The notes: generated from the sequence alone by a model not told the origin. 64,000 nucleotides of DNA from Natranaerovirga pectinivora (GCF_004342165.1 NZ_SMAL01000007.1:62001-126000); one strand, 5' to 3'. Positions 54,976-63,481 are shown, numbered from the stretch's first letter. Made by a program: numbers and translations.

Positions 54976-54979
54976 AGTA

Positions 54980-55699
54980 ATGGTAATTTGTATTGTACAG
55001 GCTAGAACAGGATCGACCAGGCTAAAGGGAAAAGTGCTTAAAAAAATCTTGGATATTCCAATGATATTAATAACATTAAAAAGATTAGAAAATGCACGCT
55101 ATATAGATAAACTTATTTTAGCTACATCTGATAAAGAAGAGGATGATAATTTATATAATATAGTTAAGGGGGAAGGCTACATTGTTTTCAGGGGAGACGA
55201 AAACAATGTATTACAAAGATTTGTAAATTGTATTGATGTATATGGTGGAAATACAATCATTCGTATCACTGGTGACTGTCCTTTGATTGATCCTGATATA
55301 GTAGACTATGTAGCATCTTATTATAAAATGCATTGTTATGAGTATGTAAGGCTTGATGTGCCTAATAGTTTTATCAGGGGATTTGATGTAGAGATTTTTT
55401 CTAGGGAAGCATTATTAAAAACCTATGAATTATCTTCACAAGATAAACATAAAGAACATGTTACTTTGTTTATGTATAATAATCCACAATATTTTAATTT
55501 AGGAACAATAAAGGGAAATGATTTTTATAGCAAAGATTACAGGCTTTGTGTAGATACTGCAGAAGATTTTAAGCTAGTAGAAATTATTTTCAGTAAATTT
55601 AATAACATTTTTGTTTCTTCTAGAGAGGTAGTGCAATTTTTGGATAGTAACCTAAATATAGCGAAAATGAACCAAAATGTTATTCAAAAAAAATTTTAG
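54980..55699 (+). CDS. Cytidylyltransferase, SpsF/PseF-like
   Basis: A 239-residue nucleotidyltransferase of the CMP-KDO/CMP-NeuAc synthetase group: IVQARTGSTRLKGKVLKKI (nucleotide-binding P-loop-like start), FRGDENNVLQRF, ITGDCPLIDPDIVD and RLCVDTAEDFKLVE. It should activate the nonulosonic acid made by PseI, giving the CMP-sugar donor for Maf. AAGGAG precedes the ATG. It lies four bases after the HAD gene and just before pseI, the order seen in Bacillus sps clusters (spsE-F-G group). Confidence 0.87.
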   Translation: MVICIVQARTGSTRLKGKVLKKILDIPMILITLKRLENARYIDKLILATSDKEEDDNLYNIVKGEGYIVFRGDENNVLQRFVNCIDVYGGNTIIRITGDCPLIDPDIVDYVASYYKMHCYEYVRLDVPNSFIRGFDVEIFSREALLKTYELSSQDKHKEHVTLFMYNNPQYFNLGTIKGNDFYSKDYRLCVDTAEDFKLVEIIFSKFNNIFVSSREVVQFLDSNLNIAKMNQNVIQKKF

Positions 55700-55718
55700 T
55701 ATAAGAGAGGGACACTTA

Positions 55719-56753
55719 GTGGAAAGAATAACCTTAGATAATAGTAGGGTAATAGGTAAAAATGAGCCTTCATATATTATTGTTGATGTAGCAGCAAATC
55801 ATAACGGAGACTTGGAGACAGCGAAGGAATTAATTAGAGAAGCGGCTATAGCTGGAGTAGATGCAGTAAAGTTTCAGACTTATGAAGCAGATAAGCTTTA
55901 TTCAATAAAAACACCTAAATTCTCTAGAGATTCAACGAAACCATATGATCTAATTAAAAGTGTACAACATCCTAGAGAGTGGATTCAAATACTATCTGAA
56001 TATGCAAAGAAACTAAACATTCAGTTTCTTTCGTCGCCATTTGACTATGAAGCGGTAGATTTATTAGAAGCAATAAACACTCCGCTATACAAAGTGGCTT
56101 CTGCTGAGATTGTAGATCTAAAACTTATTAAATATATGGCTCAAAAAGGTAAGCCAATGATTATTTCAACAGGAATGTGTAATATTGGAGAAATAGAAGA
56201 TGCAATAGAGGTTTGTAGAGAAGTAAATAATAACAATATAATATTGCTACAATGTAATACTGTCTATCCAACGCCTCCTAATATTGTTAATCTAAATGCT
56301 ATGGATACTTTAAAAACTACATTTAAGCTACCTGTAGGTTTTTCAGATCATACATTAGGTTGGCATGTTCCTATAGCGGCCATTGCTAAAGGCGCGTCAG
56401 TTATAGAAAAGCATTTTACTTTAAGTAGGAATCAATTAGGTCCAGATCACTCCTTTTCTATAGAGCCTGATGAATTAATAACTATGGTAAATCAAATTAG
56501 AGACGTAGAGAGTGCTCTTGGTAATGGTATCAAAAAAGTTTTACCAGAGGAAATGGAAAGCTATAATTACGGGAGAAGAAGTATTATTGCAGGAAGAAAT
56601 ATACAAAAGGGAACCATTATTACGGAAGAAATGCTTATCATAAAGAGACCAGGATATGGTATAAAGCCAAAGTTAATGAACATTTTAATTGGAAGTAAAG
56701 CTAATGTAGATATATTAGAGGATGATGTTATAACTTGGGAAATGATTTTCTAA
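55719..56753 (+). CDS. pseI: Nonulosonic acid synthase (PseI/NeuB family)
   Basis: Condenses phosphoenolpyruvate with a 6-deoxy-diamino hexose to give a nonulosonic acid. A 344-residue protein: an N-terminal TIM barrel (VDVAANHNGDLETAKELI, VKFQTYEADKLYS, FSDHTLGWHVPIAA, EKHFTLSRNQLGPDHSFS) and a C-terminal antifreeze-like SAF domain (about 285-344, RRSIIAGRNIQKG). An upstream ATG at 55677 overlaps spsF; GTG 55719, seven bases after GAGAGGG, is a better start. Sequence motifs suit PseI over sialic acid synthase, but assignment by eye is not final. Confidence 0.9.
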   Translation: MERITLDNSRVIGKNEPSYIIVDVAANHNGDLETAKELIREAAIAGVDAVKFQTYEADKLYSIKTPKFSRDSTKPYDLIKSVQHPREWIQILSEYAKKLNIQFLSSPFDYEAVDLLEAINTPLYKVASAEIVDLKLIKYMAQKGKPMIISTGMCNIGEIEDAIEVCREVNNNNIILLQCNTVYPTPPNIVNLNAMDTLKTTFKLPVGFSDHTLGWHVPIAAIAKGASVIEKHFTLSRNQLGPDHSFSIEPDELITMVNQIRDVESALGNGIKKVLPEEMESYNYGRRSIIAGRNIQKGTIITEEMLIIKRPGYGIKPKLMNILIGSKANVDILEDDVITWEMIF

Positions 56754-56771
56754 AATAGGAGAAAGTGAAAA

Positions 56772-57749
56772 ATGAGAGTGATTATAAGAGCAGATGGTGG
56801 TAGTAATATTGGTATGGGACATATTATGAGAACGTCAGTAATAGCTCAAAAATTACAGGAGTTTTCAGAAGTTATATATGTGTGTAAAAAAGGCAACGAA
56901 TTTGAGAATGGAATTCAGTATTTAAAAAAACAAGGGTACGAAGTAAGAGAAACAGATAGAGTTAACATTATATCAGACTTGAGTTTACTAAAAGGGAACT
57001 GTCTTATTACAGATAGTTATGATATTGATGAAAAATATTTTGCGCTTACTAAGGATATTTTTCCTATTACTGGATATATAGATGATTTGAATCAGTATAA
57101 ACTGAATGTAGATTTTGTTATCAATCAAAATATTTATGCTCAAGACTTAATATATGATGTTTGTACAAATACCCAACTTTTTTTAGGTCCTCAATATGCT
57201 CTTCTAAGAGATGAATTTTTAAATCCACCTAAAAATAGAATCAATAAAAATATTAAAAATATTATAATTACGTTAGGTGGATGTGACACACAAAATTTAA
57301 CCGGAGAAATTATAGAGAATTTATATAGAGATTTTTCGGATATAGTTTTTCATGTTGTGGTTGGACCAGGTTTTAGGAATACGGAGCTTAGAAAACTAGA
57401 ATTAGAGAATGTTAAACTATATTATAATCCTAAAATGGTTGAAATAATGTTAAAGAGTGATTTAGCAATATCAGCTTGTGGAAGTACATTGTATGAGTTA
57501 GCAGCTTGTGGTATACCAACCATAGGTGTTATAGTAGCGGAAAATCAAAAGAGAGCCGCCTTAAAGATGAAAGAATTAGGAATCATAGAGTTAGCTGAAG
57601 AACATAGTGCATTAAAACAAGCTATTAAAGTTCTGGATTATAATAAAAGAAAAAAGATGTCACAATACTTAAATAAACTAGTAGACGGATTTGGCGCTAA
57701 AAGAATATCAGAAGAAATATATAGTCTACTTACCAATGGAGATAAGTAG
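56772..57749 (+). CDS. pseG: UDP-sugar hydrolase PseG/SpsG family
   Basis: Releases UDP from UDP-2,4-diacetamido-2,4,6-trideoxyhexose to supply PseI. A 325-residue GT-B-like protein with RADGGSNIGMGHIMRTSVIA at the N-terminus (catalytic His in GMGH), ITDSYDIDEKYF, LITLGG-like IIITLGGCD and SACGSTLYELAACGIPTIG. PseG, rather than a NeuC/LegG-type hydrolysing epimerase, points to the pseudaminic branch. TAGGAGA precedes the ATG, 18 bases after pseI. Confidence 0.9.
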   Translation: MRVIIRADGGSNIGMGHIMRTSVIAQKLQEFSEVIYVCKKGNEFENGIQYLKKQGYEVRETDRVNIISDLSLLKGNCLITDSYDIDEKYFALTKDIFPITGYIDDLNQYKLNVDFVINQNIYAQDLIYDVCTNTQLFLGPQYALLRDEFLNPPKNRINKNIKNIIITLGGCDTQNLTGEIIENLYRDFSDIVFHVVVGPGFRNTELRKLELENVKLYYNPKMVEIMLKSDLAISACGSTLYELAACGIPTIGVIVAENQKRAALKMKELGIIELAEEHSALKQAIKVLDYNKRKKMSQYLNKLVDGFGAKRISEEIYSLLTNGDK

Positions 57750-57777
57750 AAATTATAATCTAGAAAGGAGCATTAAG

Positions 57778-58725
57778 TTGAAAGTATTAGTAACTGGTGG
57801 AGCAGGATTTATAGGACGATGGGTGGTAAAAAAACTTCTTGATGATGGACATATGGTATGGATATTAGATAATTTGTCTAATGGTCGAAAAGAAAACATA
57901 GTTAATCTTTTGGAAAATGAAAATTTAAAGGAATTTTGTATAGGAGATATAAAAGATAAAAAGGTATTAAAACATTTATTTGATAACAAATTTGATATTT
58001 GCTACAACTTAGCAGCTAGCATTAATGTTCAAGATAGTATTGATGATCCTCAAACTACTTTTGATAATGATGTAGTAGGAACATTTAATATACTTGAAGA
58101 ATGCAGGAAATATAATACAAAATTAGTTTTTATGAGTACTTGTATGGTTTATGATAGAGCCTTAAATAATGAAGGTATTTCTGAGGAACACTCAACGAAG
58201 CCGGCATCACCTTATTCTGGAAGCAAACTATCTGGTGAAAATATGGTATTGTCTTATTGGCATGCATATAAAATGCCTATTGTAATAATTAGGCCATTCA
58301 ATACCTATGGGCCTTTTCAAAAAACTGGTGGGGAAGGTGGCGTAGTTGCAATATTTATTAAGCAAAAACTTGAAGGTAAGATGCTAAATATATATGGAGA
58401 TGGAACTCAAACTAGAGATTTGCTATATGTAGAAGATTGTGCGAAATTTGTAGTTGATTCAGGGTATTCAAGTAAGGTAAATGGAGAAATTATTAATGGT
58501 GGATTAGGCAGAGATATTACTATTAATGATTTGGCTCATTTAATAGTAAAATCTGAAAAATGTATTAAACATGTACCCCATATACATCCTCAAAGTGAGA
58601 TACAAAAGTTATTGTGTAATGCTAATAAAGCAAAGAAACTATTACGCTGGGAACCGAGTATAAGTTTAGAAGAAGGAATAAGAAGAACAGAAGAGTGGAT
58701 AAAAAACAATCCATTGTTAATTTGA
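57778..58725 (+). CDS. NAD-dependent epimerase/dehydratase
   Basis: A 315-residue extended SDR with VLVTGGAGFIGRWVVKKLLD, the NLAASINVQDSIDDP region, active-site STCMVYD and YSGSKLSGE (Tyr-x3-Lys), and RPFNTYGPFQ. It resembles UDP-glucose 4-epimerase or GDP-mannose 4,6-dehydratase relatives; substrate not assignable. The start is TTG 57778 after AAAGGAG; the frame open to 57691 overlaps pseG and is less likely. It ends the tightly packed run of the island; a 439-base gap follows. Confidence 0.87.
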   Translation: MKVLVTGGAGFIGRWVVKKLLDDGHMVWILDNLSNGRKENIVNLLENENLKEFCIGDIKDKKVLKHLFDNKFDICYNLAASINVQDSIDDPQTTFDNDVVGTFNILEECRKYNTKLVFMSTCMVYDRALNNEGISEEHSTKPASPYSGSKLSGENMVLSYWHAYKMPIVIIRPFNTYGPFQKTGGEGGVVAIFIKQKLEGKMLNIYGDGTQTRDLLYVEDCAKFVVDSGYSSKVNGEIINGGLGRDITINDLAHLIVKSEKCIKHVPHIHPQSEIQKLLCNANKAKKLLRWEPSISLEEGIRRTEEWIKNNPLLI

Positions 58726-59164
58726 ATATACTACAGACGATTAATGATTAAGGGAAAAATTAGTTAACAAAAAATTAAAAGAGAATATCTTGTAGAATAA
58801 AGTAAAGAACTTTCGGTGGCTGTGTATTAGCCTCTGGTTCTTAATTTAGAAACAATTAGGTCCCTAAGACGATTTTTCTTGCTGCATCTGATATATTTTT
58901 TCTTGACCTAGTTTGATAAGGATTGTGCAAGAGCACACGGCACATTGGTATTGCTCTAATGTTAATTAAATAGAGTGTAATTAAATTCATAACAATGACT
59001 TTCCTTTGGGCTGTTTTTAGTGTTGTGGTGACTTAGATTATACAAGAAATAGGGGGTCGTTGTTTTTTTATTTAAAACAACTCTCAAATTCTTTAAATAA
59101 AAGAGGTAGCAAAAAATTAGTGTAAAAACTTTAAAATTAGCTTCAGGAAGAAAGAGGGATTAAT
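58726..59164. other. 439-base gap, no gene recognised
   Basis: No frame of 60 codons or more is present on either strand. A minus-strand frame of about 58 codons ending near 58857 was seen but matches nothing I know. Base composition is slightly less A+T-rich in 58810-58960 than in the flanking genes, which could mark a decayed mobile element. AGGAAGAAAGAGG just before 59164 is the ribosome site of the next gene. Confidence 0.5.
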
Positions 59165-60361
59165 ATGAAGGAGTTATTAGCTGTTCAAGGTGGGAAACCT
59201 GTGAGAAAGAACTTTCTTCCATATGGTCAGCAATGGATTGGTAAGGACGATATAAAGGCGATAGTAAAAACTTTGAAGAGTGAGTACTTAACTACAGGTC
59301 CAAAAATTAGTGAATTTGAAGAAGAAATTGCAAATTATGTTGGAGCAAAATATGCAATTGTATTTTCGAGTGGGACAGCAGCATTGCATGCGGCATGTTT
59401 TGCAGCTGAGATTAAGGAAGAAGATGAAGTAATCACTACGCCTATGACATTTGTAGCAACTGCAAATTCAATATTATATCAAGGTGGAAAACCTGTGTTT
59501 GCAGATATTGATAGAAGAACGTACAATATAGATCCTAAGGATATTAACGCTAAAATAACAAAGAAAACAAAGGCAATTATTCCTGTAAGTTTTACGGGAC
59601 AACCTGTTGATCTTGAAGAAATTATAAACAGTGCAAAAAGAAATAATATCCTAGTGATTGAAGATGGATCTCATTCATTAGGCGCAAATTATAAGGATAA
59701 AAAGGTAGGAACAATTGCTGATATGACGGTTTTTAGTTTTCACCCAGTAAAAAACATTACTACTGGTGAAGGGGGAGCTGTAACTACAAATAGTAAAGTA
59801 TTGTATCAAAAGTTGCTATTATTTAGAACACATGGAATAACTCGTGATAAAAATTTAATCAATAATTCTCAAGAGCCTTGGTATTATGAACAATTAGAAC
59901 TAGGTTTTAATTACAGGATTACTGATATTCAGTGTGCAATGGGAATTAGTCAATTAAGAAAAATAGATTGGTTTATTAATAGAAGGAAAAAAATAGCAAA
60001 TAAATATAATGAAGCTTTTAAAGATAATGAATTATTATCAGTTCCTTATCAAGAAGATAATTGTTTTTCTAGTTGGCATTTATATATAATTCAATTAAAC
60101 CTTAATAAGCTAAAGGTTGGAAGAAAAGAAATATTTGAAGCATTAAGAGCAGAAAATATAGGTGTAAATGTCCACTATATTCCAGTGTATTACCATCCTT
60201 ATTATAACAAGATAGGTTATTATAAGGGGATATGTCCTAATGCTGAATTTATATATGACAGGATTATAACCTTGCCTCTTTTTCCAAAAATGAAAAATAG
60301 AGATGTGAGAGATGTAATTGAATCAGTAATAAAAGTTTTAGAATATTTCAAAAAGCACTAA
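59165..60361 (+). CDS. pseC: PLP-dependent sugar aminotransferase, PseC type
   Basis: Second pathway step: aminates the 4-keto sugar made by the dehydratase at 41675. A 398-residue DegT/DnrJ/EryC1 enzyme with SSGTAALHAACFAAEI, TTPMTFVATANSILYQGGKP, the VIEDGSHSLGANYKDKKVG stretch and the PLP lysine in FSFHPVKNITTGEGGAV. The C-terminal NVHYIPVYYHPYY is also usual. It is set apart from the main run by the 439-base gap, so the first two steps of the pathway stand at the two ends of the island. Confidence 0.92.
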   Translation: MKELLAVQGGKPVRKNFLPYGQQWIGKDDIKAIVKTLKSEYLTTGPKISEFEEEIANYVGAKYAIVFSSGTAALHAACFAAEIKEEDEVITTPMTFVATANSILYQGGKPVFADIDRRTYNIDPKDINAKITKKTKAIIPVSFTGQPVDLEEIINSAKRNNILVIEDGSHSLGANYKDKKVGTIADMTVFSFHPVKNITTGEGGAVTTNSKVLYQKLLLFRTHGITRDKNLINNSQEPWYYEQLELGFNYRITDIQCAMGISQLRKIDWFINRRKKIANKYNEAFKDNELLSVPYQEDNCFSSWHLYIIQLNLNKLKVGRKEIFEALRAENIGVNVHYIPVYYHPYYNKIGYYKGICPNAEFIYDRIITLPLFPKMKNRDVRDVIESVIKVLEYFKKH

Positions 60362-60410
60362 AAATAATAGGATGTATGTATTGTTAAAGGTTTTTGCTCT
60401 TTGTCAGTAG

Positions 60411-60474
60411 TAGGGTGGGATTGGTTTCAGTTTCGCATATTTTCACCCTAACATTTATTTTAGAGCCCGAAACT
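60411..60474. repeat. Interlocked inverted repeats between pseC and fic
   Basis: TAGGGTG (60411-60417) pairs with CACCCTA (60444-60450), and AGTTTCG (60429-60435), inside that loop, pairs with CGAAACT (60468-60474) outside it. This is the arrangement of an H-type pseudoknot. Each stem is only 7 bp, so chance is possible. It lies between two convergent genes. Confidence 0.35.
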
Positions 60475-60482
60475 TAGGTAAG

Positions 60483-61079
60483 TTAAATTAAGTGTGAAAA
60501 ATCTCTTATTATATGTTTAAAAAAATCTTTTAAAAGAGTAACATTAGAAGGAGAGGCCTTCATAGCTTCTATATAACTACTTTTATCAAGAGGATAAATG
60601 ATCTCGTAGCCATTGTAATGTGCTAAGTTTCGGATAAATTCTCTAATAACTCTTCCATTACCTTCTCTAAAGGGGTGAAGCATATTAATTTCTGATTTAT
60701 AAAAGGCCAATCGTTCACAAAATTCATCAAAGGATAACCCCATCAAATGATTTTCTCTATTCAATAAAGAAAAGACTTTTTTACTTTCATCTTCTATATG
60801 TTCAGGATAAGCAAACATTACCCCTTTTGCTATTCTTATTATGCGTAACTCGCCAGCCCAAACGTAGATGTCTTGAAAAATATATCTATGGATGTCTTGT
60901 AAGTGAACCAAATCAAAATGTCCTTCAATAGGATTTTGTATGAGCTCATTAATCCTTAAAGCCGTTAAGTCTCTTTCAAGAGATTCTAGTTTTAAAGCAT
61001 CTTTAATATTAAATTTATTAATTAGAACATCAGTATTGGGATAACAGTAAACAGTATCATTGTTATAAATATAATCCAT
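60483..61079 (-). CDS. Fic-domain toxin (AMP-transferase type)
   Basis: A 198-residue single-domain Fic protein. The active-site loop HPFREGNGR (135-143) is complete, with catalytic His135. The flap region VWAGELRIIRIAKG and N-terminal CYPNTDVLINKFNIKD also match Fic toxins. It would transfer AMP (or another nucleotide part) to a cell target such as gyrase. No inhibitory helix lies inside this protein; it is in the upstream partner, making a class I Fic pair. ATG 61079 is two bases from the antitoxin stop, so translation is coupled. Confidence 0.9.
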   Translation of the reverse strand: MDYIYNNDTVYCYPNTDVLINKFNIKDALKLESLERDLTALRINELIQNPIEGHFDLVHLQDIHRYIFQDIYVWAGELRIIRIAKGVMFAYPEHIEDESKKVFSLLNRENHLMGLSFDEFCERLAFYKSEINMLHPFREGNGRVIREFIRNLAHYNGYEIIYPLDKSSYIEAMKASPSNVTLLKDFFKHIIRDFSHLI

Positions 61080-61081
61080 AT

Positions 61082-61414
61082 CTACACCAACCTATGTTTT
61101 TCTAGTATTAATCGACGAGCTTCATCGTTAGAGTACTTCCCGCTTATATTGCCTTTAATAATTTTTAAAGTATCTTCTGGTACATCTAGATTTTCATAAG
61201 CCATAGTAGCTTTTATATATTCTATTCCTTTTGTATTAAAGCTAGAATTATTCTCATTAATTTCTTTTGCTATTGCCATTTGATTGTCAAAGTCAGGTAT
61301 ATTTAATTTAATTAAATTGGTAATAAATTCGTTAATAGATACATCCTTTTCAATGCAATTAAGCTTTAAAAGTTTATGAATATCACTATCAAGTCGTATT
61401 GTTAATTTTTTCAA
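61082..61414 (-). CDS. Fic antitoxin (VbhA-like) with ribbon-helix-helix N-terminus
   Basis: A 110-residue protein. The N-terminal 35 residues (KKLTIRLDSDIHKLLKL, DVSINEFITNLI) look like a ribbon-helix-helix DNA-binding domain. The C-terminal part holds the Fic-inhibiting motif TMAYEN (70-75, pattern [ST]xxxE[GN] with Glu74), followed by an ISGKYSNDEARRLI segment as in VbhA antitoxins. The start is TTG 61414 after AGGAGTG. The fused DNA-binding part implies autoregulation. Confidence 0.82.
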   Translation of the reverse strand: MKKLTIRLDSDIHKLLKLNCIEKDVSINEFITNLIKLNIPDFDNQMAIAKEINENNSSFNTKGIEYIKATMAYENLDVPEDTLKIIKGNISGKYSNDEARRLILEKHRLV

Positions 61415-61438
61415 TTTGATTCACACTCCTATAAGTTA

Positions 61439-61468
61439 ATTATATCACCTATGCCGTCATGACGTCAA
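61439..61468 (-). promoter_or_regulatory. Promoter and palindromic operator of the Fic toxin-antitoxin operon
   Basis: On the minus strand, TTGACG (61468-61463) and TATAAT (61444-61439) are 18 bases apart. The palindrome CGTCATGACG (61455-61464) and the overlapping TGACGTCA touch the -35, a likely binding site for the ribbon-helix-helix antitoxin. Confidence 0.65.
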
Positions 61469-61573
61469 ACGTATAGATCAATTTAATAGAAGTGGGGTGG
61501 TAGCAAAATATTGAATTCTTTGGTAAAATAATGTTAGATTATCATCATTAGATTGTTTACGGAAGGTGCGGTT

Positions 61574-62581
61574 ATGAGAGAGAGTAGGAAGTTTATTTTT
61601 ATTGTTTTGGCTCTTATTTTTTTAATTATAGGGGGAACATTAGGGTATTTGTTTTTGCTTGGGGTTTCTTTTATTGATGCTTTATATATGACCATTATTA
61701 CGATTTCTACTGTTGGTTATCAAGAAGTTGCTGAGATGACTGATGCATCTAAGTTATTTTCAATTTTTTTAATTTTATGGGGATTGGGAATTGCAGGTTA
61801 TGCATTTACGAGTATAGTAGCTATGTTTTTTGAAGGTGAGTTTAGAAAGGCTTGGAGGAAGAGGAAGATGGAATCAAAGATAGCGCAGTTAAAAGATCAT
61901 TATATATTATGTGGCGCTGGTGAAACAGGGCATACGGTTATAGAGCGTTTTATGGAGAGTAAGGAAGTTTTTGTTGTTGTAGAGAAGGATGAGGAAAAGG
62001 TTAAGGAGTTGGAGCGAGAAGGGGTTCTTGCTATTCTTGGTGATGCTACCCATGAAGAGGTTTTGAGTCAAGCTAGGATAGAAAATGCCAAGGGTCTTAT
62101 TACCAGCTTATCTAATGATGCAGATAATGTTTTTACTGTCCTTACTGCTAGGGAAATGAATAAGGATATTTACATAGTTTCTAGAGCTATTGAAAAGAGT
62201 GCAGGTATTAAATTAAAAAAAGCAGGAGCCAATAATAGTATTTCTCCTAACGAAATCGGTGGAAGAAGAATGGCTGCTATTGTTCTTAGGCCGTCTATTG
62301 TTTCTTTTCTTGATGTTATTACAAAAGCAGGAGATATAGAGCTTGATTTAGAGGATGTTGTTGTAGGTAAAGGCTCCATTTTAGCAGGCAAGACTTTAAG
62401 AGAGGCAAAAGTGCCAGAGCGGACGGGGTTAATGATTATAGCCATTAGGAGAAAGGATGAACGTAAGTTTTTGTTTAATCCTAGTTCAGAAAAGACCCTT
62501 GATCTTGGAGATGTCATGATGGTTTTAGGTAGAGAAGAACAAGTGGATAAATTAAAAAAATTGGCTTGTGATTTTTCATAG
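61574..62581 (+). CDS. Two-helix potassium channel with RCK (TrkA) domains
   Basis: A 335-residue channel subunit. It has two membrane helices (about 8-30 and 60-85) flanking the pore loop with selectivity filter TVGYQ (46-50), where Gly of the usual TVGYG is Gln. Then a TrkA_N/RCK domain with GAGETG (114-119) and an acidic ribose site (VVVEKDEEK), and a TrkA_C domain (about 250-335). ATG 61574 after GGAAGG is chosen over TTG 61553. Codons favour G or T at the third base, unlike neighbouring genes. Confidence 0.9.
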   Translation: MRESRKFIFIVLALIFLIIGGTLGYLFLLGVSFIDALYMTIITISTVGYQEVAEMTDASKLFSIFLILWGLGIAGYAFTSIVAMFFEGEFRKAWRKRKMESKIAQLKDHYILCGAGETGHTVIERFMESKEVFVVVEKDEEKVKELEREGVLAILGDATHEEVLSQARIENAKGLITSLSNDADNVFTVLTAREMNKDIYIVSRAIEKSAGIKLKKAGANNSISPNEIGGRRMAAIVLRPSIVSFLDVITKAGDIELDLEDVVVGKGSILAGKTLREAKVPERTGLMIIAIRRKDERKFLFNPSSEKTLDLGDVMMVLGREEQVDKLKKLACDFS

Positions 62582-62589
62582 AGTGAATG

Positions 62590-62629
62590 GAGCTGGTATG
62601 TACGTTGGTATATATTGGCTCTTTTTTTT
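62590..62629 (+). terminator. Terminator of the K+ channel gene
   Basis: A GAGC/GCTC-closed stem of about 14 bp with several G-U pairs (62590-62603 with 62608-62621) is followed by eight T. Confidence 0.82.
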
Positions 62630-62735
62630 GGGTGTAGTAGGTTAGATTATATATTCTATAGGCATTGGTTATGTTCTACATATAGTCAAACTCAAATATA
62701 ATTTAGTGATAAAAATTTTTAGGGTGGGTGTATGT

Positions 62736-63368
62736 ATGGATACAAATCTAAAGCATAGTCTTGGGGATATAACGATGAAGCAAAGTAAAATTAGCTGCCA
62801 TAATGTTAAAAATTTTAATGCTTATGGTGTTAACATCAACGGTAAGATGTTTTTAAAGAAAGAATTTGACACGAGTGAAGCAGGAATTGAATGTTTTAAC
62901 AAAGAGAAAGAGGCTAATTTTAAGTTCGGAAAATACCCTTGGATGTCTCATTGGATTCAGAGTGGTGAGAACTGGTTTGTTCGAGAATACTACCCTAAAG
63001 AATGTCGATTAGATAAAATTGCTATAAATTTATCGTGTAAAGAAAAAGAAGAAATGGCGGTTGAAGTATTATCTATTGTATTAGATTTGTATAAAGAAGG
63101 GTATGCTCACAGAGATATTCATGGAAAGAATTTTTATTATATAGAGGGTCAATTAAAACTCATTAATTATGATAGTATTGTTGCTTATGTAGAGGGATGC
63201 AAACCTACATTTGAGAACTGTTACGATTTAACAGGAAAGGGTTTGAAGATCCCTTTTTATATTGGTAATATGCGGTTTTCTAATATGCACCCATTATCAA
63301 TCTCGAATATACTTGGTATTTCTTTAGAAAAAGCATTACTAAAGTTAAAAGAAAGTAGTCTTTGGTAG
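62736..63368 (+). CDS. Protein-kinase-like fold protein next to flaG
   Basis: A 210-residue protein with signs of an aminoglycoside/lipopolysaccharide-kinase-like fold. It has a Lys strand (FLKKEF, about 39-44), a Glu helix (FNKEKEANF), and the catalytic loop HRDIHGKN (125-132). The position of the DFG motif reads INYD, so the metal-binding Asp is Asn or shifted by two. No membrane segment. Start unclear: GTG 62706, ATG 62736 or ATG 62775 are in frame; 62736 follows GGGTGGG. It lies between the channel and flaG; phosphorylation of a sugar or protein is possible. Confidence 0.6.
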   Translation: MDTNLKHSLGDITMKQSKISCHNVKNFNAYGVNINGKMFLKKEFDTSEAGIECFNKEKEANFKFGKYPWMSHWIQSGENWFVREYYPKECRLDKIAINLSCKEKEEMAVEVLSIVLDLYKEGYAHRDIHGKNFYYIEGQLKLINYDSIVAYVEGCKPTFENCYDLTGKGLKIPFYIGNMRFSNMHPLSISNILGISLEKALLKLKESSLW

Positions 63369-63454
63369 ATTGTCATACTTGAGGGGGGGTATAAAAATTA
63401 AGTTAATGCAATAAGAGCATGATGACTTAATGTAAAATACTTAAGACAAAAATA

Positions 63455-63481
63455 TAAAGATATTCATAAAGTAGTCGATAT
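63455..63481 (+). promoter_or_regulatory. Sigma-28 (sigma-D) promoter of flaG-fliD
   Basis: TAAA (63455-63458), 15 bases, then GTCGATAT (63474-63481), the same -10 octamer and spacing as at hag. Confidence 0.85.

Noticed and set aside
58857-59035. Minus-strand transposase remnant
   Set aside because: The short open frame (about 58 codons) shows no motif I can tie to a transposase family.
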